Below, in pieces: positions 59,721-64,000 of a DNA stretch of 64,000 bases (positions within the stretch are counted from its first letter, which is position 1; the number at the start of each line of letters is the position of its first letter). Source of the DNA: Hymenochaete sp. R1 (taxonomy: Eukaryota; Basidiomycota; Agaricomycetes; Hymenochaetales; Hymenochaetaceae); contig JAFREE010000041.1 of NCBI GenBank assembly GCA_019400425.1, positions 62,001 to 126,000 of the forward strand, written 5' to 3'. A model generated the notes under the pieces. The model was given only the letters and a program-made list of their open reading frames with translations, had not been told where the DNA came from and did not search any database. The translations under genes were made by a program, and so were the position numbers.

Positions 59721-60528
59721 TTGTTTATAAACTTCCCATTTGTCTCATCACAACTTCAACTTCATGCCATTTCCCTATACTCCAGAATACAGTCCCTTCT
59801 TCGTCATGTCATCCTTTCGGATCCGTTAATTCCTTTGTTTTTCCTCCACTTTACCATTCTCGGCATGACTACCTCTTGCTTTTGTCGTGCATTGGAACTT
59901 TATTAAGAAACTATCCATCGTAGAACTCAGTTTCTGATATGTTCATACACATATGCATTTGCTCAATCCATCTTTTCACTACGGTTTCTTTACGATGTTG
60001 CAGAAGCCCCTTCAACATTCAAAAGTACAGCGAAACCTGGGAAACGTGTACAATTACATGCAGCGAACGCGCGGAAAGTTGCAGATAAGACAGACATACG
60101 GAGAGGCAGACACAAAAAGATAAAAGAAGTGAAAGACGAGAACGAAGAGAAAGAGGGGAGGAAGGGTAGAAAACAAGCGACAAGAAACATCATGAAAAAG
60201 GAGAACCATAACGAGAAATAATGCTTTGAGTGGAATGTGGAATTAGACACGCAAAATCGAAGAGAAGAGAAAGGAAGGAAGCATGAACAGGCAAAGTACG
60301 AGAGTCCGAAAGAAGGAAGTATAAGAGTATAGACGGAGGGGGGAGGGAGAAGGGATGGTTGGCCGGGAGCACGCGTTGACACACCTCGTAAACATAAAAG
60401 CATACTTTTCGTTGCCACCGTACATTCAAACATCCCCGGTATCCATCCCCTTTTTTTTGTTAAGTTTCGAATCGTCGAACAAGGCTTATCGCTATTCGCC
60501 CGTCAGCTTAATGCCCGGACACATCCTT
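59721..60528. other. Convergent 3' interval
   Basis: Between the NACHT-WD40 and DEF1-like stops. Plus-strand T/C-rich then A/G-rich sequence, with no supported gene. Confidence 0.5.
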
Positions 60529-63500
60529 TTACGCGCTACCCCAATACTGCCCGTTCTGCCTTCCCTGGTAATTGAACCCATAATCGGCAGCACCACTCTG
60601 CGGGTACCCTTGGCTCTGCTGCTGGGCAGCAGCGGCTGCCGCCGCCGCCTGCTGAGCTCCAGGAGGCCCACCCACGCCCGGGTTACCTGAGAATCGTCCA
60701 GCACCATACCCGCTCGCAGTAGCATACAATCCCTGAGCTCCCCCTGGTTGCACACCCACGCCCGGTCGACCGGCTTGGCCTAGTGCAGCAGCTTGAGCGG
60801 CAACACCTGTGATAGACCCGCCACCCACACCACCTGCGCTGCCGGGCCCGCCCCCGCCAATGTCCTTCGCACCGACACCCTGACCGTAGGGTTTGTACGA
60901 GTTCTCGGGAGAGGAGGCTCCTGCTGTGCCTGCACGTTGGCCGAGAGCAGCGTGTGTGCCCGGTGAGCTGGATTGCATGAAACTTTGGATACCCTGCGTG
61001 CCTCCGTATAGCTGTTTACCGTATTCGTTTCCGGGCATGGCACTCGCACTGTGGCTTTGGCTGAGCTGGCCATGTTGACCGTATCCGTCGTCATACGCTG
61101 AGTGCTGTTGCTGGCCGTACATGTTCTGGCCGTAAGGGAGCGATTGAGGCGCACTGGGTCCTTTTGCATTCGCAGGGGACGCTGACGACGGGTTTGACGG
61201 TTGGTAGAGTGGCTGCTGGGGCTGGAACCTCCCTCCGTACTGACCGAGTCCGCCGTACTGACTGTACGGAGACCCGTAAAACTGGCTCGTTTGATAGTGC
61301 GGCGGGCCATAATAGTATGGCACAGGCGCGTAGCCTTGCTGGGGTTGACCTGTAGTGGGTGCCTGAGGCTGAGCATTTGTTTGGGGCTGTTGAGGATGTT
61401 GCTGCTGACCGGTTTGTGAATTGGATTGAGGGAGGACGGAGGTGACCTGGGATGCCTGTTGCGCGTTTTGGAGGTTCTTTGTGAGATCTTCGTGGGAGAG
61501 TGCATTCCGGCCGAAGCTCGATTGCTGACCGTACGAGTCGTAGTATCCCTAGCATTGCTATCAGTCCAAACATCCCAACCAATTGCGGGATGTTAACTTA
61601 CACGCTGACTCTCGCCGTAGCCTCCGAATTGATCGGATCCGAAGCCACTGAGGTGTGATGCCTGCGACTGATACCCAAGTTGTTGACTCAAAGGAGCAAA
61701 AGAACCATAAGGACCTTCTTGGGTCTGAGCAGAAGGGGGAGTCTGAGCATGATGGAAATTCTGCTCTGGCTGACGGAAGTACGAGCCATGACTTCCCAGT
61801 CCTTGGTGCAATGCCGATTGCTGCTGCTGCTGCTGTTGATGTTGCTGCTGTTGTGGTTGCTGGTGTTGTTGCTGAGTTTGATGCTGAGTTTGCTGTGAGT
61901 GTACGTGGGAGGGAGAAGGTTGGCTCGCCGGCTGGTCGAGGTGGGAAGGGAAGTGTGAGAACTGTTGCTGTAGCTGAGATTGTTGCGGAATTTGACTCTG
62001 AGTAGGCACTTGAGGTTGTGGTGTATGCGACGCTTGCTGCTGTTGCTGTTGAGCCAAATGTTGTTGGTACGGGGATGCAGAAGTTTGGGAGGATGGCGTG
62101 GGTTGAGCGGCAGAGAAGGACGTAAGAGGAGTCGAAGCCGTGGTTGAGGTGGCAGTCTGTGAGATGACCGAGGGCGCCGTAGGTTGAGCGGACAATAAGG
62201 AAGGAGGTTGGTGCAAGGCAGATACTTGTGCTTGGGGTTGGTGCTGAGGGAGAATTTGCTGGAAGGGGCTTTGGTTGGAAGTAATGGTGGGCTGAGAAGC
62301 AATGATCGGGGCAGGCGCTGCGGGCTGAGGCGCTGGAGAAGATTCGATAATCGGCTTTTGCTGCACGATCGGAGCTTCTTTTTCAGGAGAGGGAATCTCA
62401 AATTGTTCTGACTGTGAGACAGATTCCTGAGCAACAGATGCAGACTCCGATCTGCACAATTATGTGAATAACAAATTGCACCAAACTGAAATAGAACTCA
62501 CGCTTCCTCGTCGCCTCCCAAACCGACACTTCCGAATTGCATACCTAGCTTCTCGACTGAAGAGCCGAACTGGGATGGCATGACCACAGCCTGGTCGGTG
62601 GTCTTGAATCGGTTACCCGCGCGCGAGTTGAGCGACCGCGCATAGCTAACTGGTGTCGAAGGTTTGTGCGGAGGGGTGATAGCAGCATCTGCCACTTTTA
62701 CACTTGCTGGAACGGCCGTAGGTGCCTTGACAGCCGGTACCTCGGGTTCTTGTACTTGAATTTCCTCCGGTACATGGACAGGTTCTTCTGGTACTTGTTC
62801 AGGTTCGGCTTCCTCTGTTTCTACTGGAGGAGCACTCCACACGTCTGATACAGTTTGCGCTTGAGAGGCCTGGGGTTCATCATCCCATGTCGGCGCTTGT
62901 TGGGTCGTTGGGTCTTCCCACCCTTGCGGCTCGGTCTCGGGCTCTTGTTGAGGTTCCGGGACGGCAGTAACGGGCTCTGGAGGCGGCTGAACGACAGGAG
63001 GGGGCGGCGCGACAACGGGAGCTGGCTTCGGTTTCTCCTGAGGTCTAATAATATTGAGTGGTGTTAGAATATGACGCGTACAAATTTACCCGCCAGATCG
63101 GACGTACTTGGCAATCTGAGCCCATGATTTCATAGGCGCCGCTGGGACCTTAGAGCCCGCCTTTGCGGGAAGAGGTGAAAGCGACGGTGCTACAGGCTTC
63201 TCCGCATGAAATCCGTTTGTGTGCGGCTTGGATGTTGCATCGGTAGTAGTATCCTTTGCAGCAGACGCGTCGGGCTTTGAAGACGCGTCACCGGCAACCT
63301 CGCCCCATGCAGCCTGTTCGTTGTCCCCATTGACATTACCCCAGTCGCTCGTCGATACTGTAGGCGGCTCGACCGTCGGTGCTACATTGTCCCAAGCGCT
63401 TGGGGTCTGCTGGGGCGCAGGAGGACGTCCGGCCGAGTCTCTGTGACCACCTCGGCCAGTGCCTCGTGCACCCCCTCGCGCTCCGCGCGCGCCGCCACGT

Positions 63501-63944
63501 CCTCCTCTTGCACCACGGAAACCACCTCTGTCGCTGTCTCCTGGGGCACTGCCGACACGAGCATTGACGGTGACGGGCGGGGCACCAGCTTTCTTTTCTT
63601 TCTTGCGGGAGACTTCGCCCCATTGCTCGGCGTGACCTGTAAAGGAAAGTCCGATGCGTCAAGTCGCCTGATGAAAAAAAAAAGTTGGACACGACCCGAA
63701 CCTTCACTAATACGGGTAGCCGCGAGTTCAGCATCGTAGTTGACTTCCTGTAACAGCGAGTCGATATCTGTAAGGCGAGTGAGAGGACATAACAGGTGAT
63801 GTTGCGGGTCGTCTCACCATCTTCGCTCCAAGCTGGGAACATCTCCTTTAGCTGGATGACTTTCGGGTTGGCTTTTTCGGAGCGCTTGGCAGCATGAGCA
63901 TGGCCACCACGACGAGCATTCGAGGTTCTCTGTATGTGCGACAT
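60529..63944 (-). CDS. DEF1-like protein: CUE domain and long Gln-rich tail
   Basis: Read as six exons on the minus strand; junctions lie near 63818, 63761, 63705, 63637, 63110, 63053, 62505, 62453, 61608 and 61553, and all keep frame. The N-terminus carries a CUE-type ubiquitin-binding helix bundle (KVIQLKEMFPAWSEDDIDSL, then LQEVNYDAELAATRISEG), followed by HAEQWGEVSRKKEKKAG and a GGFRGARGGRGGARGARGG RGG box. A Pro-rich middle and a Gln-rich C-terminal half follow, with QQ/QH runs near 61800-61900 and a Tyr/Gly-rich end, GQYWGSA. The layout is that of Def1, which promotes polyubiquitylation and degradation of stalled RNA polymerase II after DNA damage. Sequence identity outside the CUE domain is low in this family. 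The start ATG at 63944 gives MSHIQRTSNARRGG. Confidence 0.85.
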
Positions 63945-64000
63945 TGTCGACGACGACGGTGAAAGGGGGGAGAGCAGCAGCTAAGTAGGGGGGACGGGAT

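Noticed and set aside
59990..60433. Minus-strand 147-codon Phe/Ser-rich frame
   Set aside because: Reads through purine-rich sequence antisense to a 3' interval; composition only.

Overview
The window is a piece of a filamentous basidiomycete genome, most likely a mushroom-forming Agaricomycete. The evidence is the dense 45-60 bp GT..AG introns that split most genes, the mix of nuclear housekeeping genes (APC1, DEF1-like, TAF8-like, HMCES/SRAP, DAHP synthase), an F-box/leucine-rich gene, and a large NACHT-WD40 (STAND/NLR-like) gene. No species is claimed. There are no operons. Genes are read as spliced models, and exon junctions were checked by reading frame.

Layout. 1-3822 (-): AGC-type kinase, C-terminus cut by the window edge. 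4288-5320 (+): Ure2p-like glutathione S-transferase. 5658-5949 (-): candidate 72-residue gene. 5952-7292 (+): coiled-coil protein. 7718-8220 (+): small protein of a repeated family (family I). 8518-9292 (+): decayed gene. 9948-12281 (-): TAF8-like TFIID subunit. 12591-14145 (+): two-LIM protein with a 12-nt microexon. 14881-16902 (-): F-box protein. 17262-17924 (-): FAM210/DUF1279-like protein. 18845-19631 (+): coiled-coil protein (family II), followed by a pseudogene. 20978-22663 (-): multi-pass membrane protein. 22927-23330 (+): UQCC2/CBP6-like protein. 23791-25046 (-): one family II and one family I member. 26043-32342 (+): APC1. 32771-34629 (-): membrane/coiled-coil protein. 34899-36189 (+): HMCES/SRAP. 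36.3-39.7 kb (+): cluster of intact and decayed small genes, including two more family I members. 41106-42897 (-): DAHP synthase with a 4-nt microexon. 42.9-48.2 kb: 5.3-kb repeat-rich intergenic region. 48214-53043 (+): ankyrin protein. 54520-59720 (+): NACHT-WD40 protein. 60529-63944 (-): DEF1-like CUE protein.

The housekeeping genes serve transcription and chromatin (TAF8, DEF1), the cell cycle (APC1), DNA-protein crosslink repair (SRAP), mitochondria (UQCC2-like, FAM210-like) and aromatic amino acid synthesis (DAHP synthase). Between them sit accessory, fast-evolving genes: families I and II and the NLR-like gene. The most novel signal is family I. It has four apparently intact members with the same two phase-1 introns, scattered over 32 kb, with remnants and a second coiled-coil family interspersed. 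I do not recognise either family and assign them no function.
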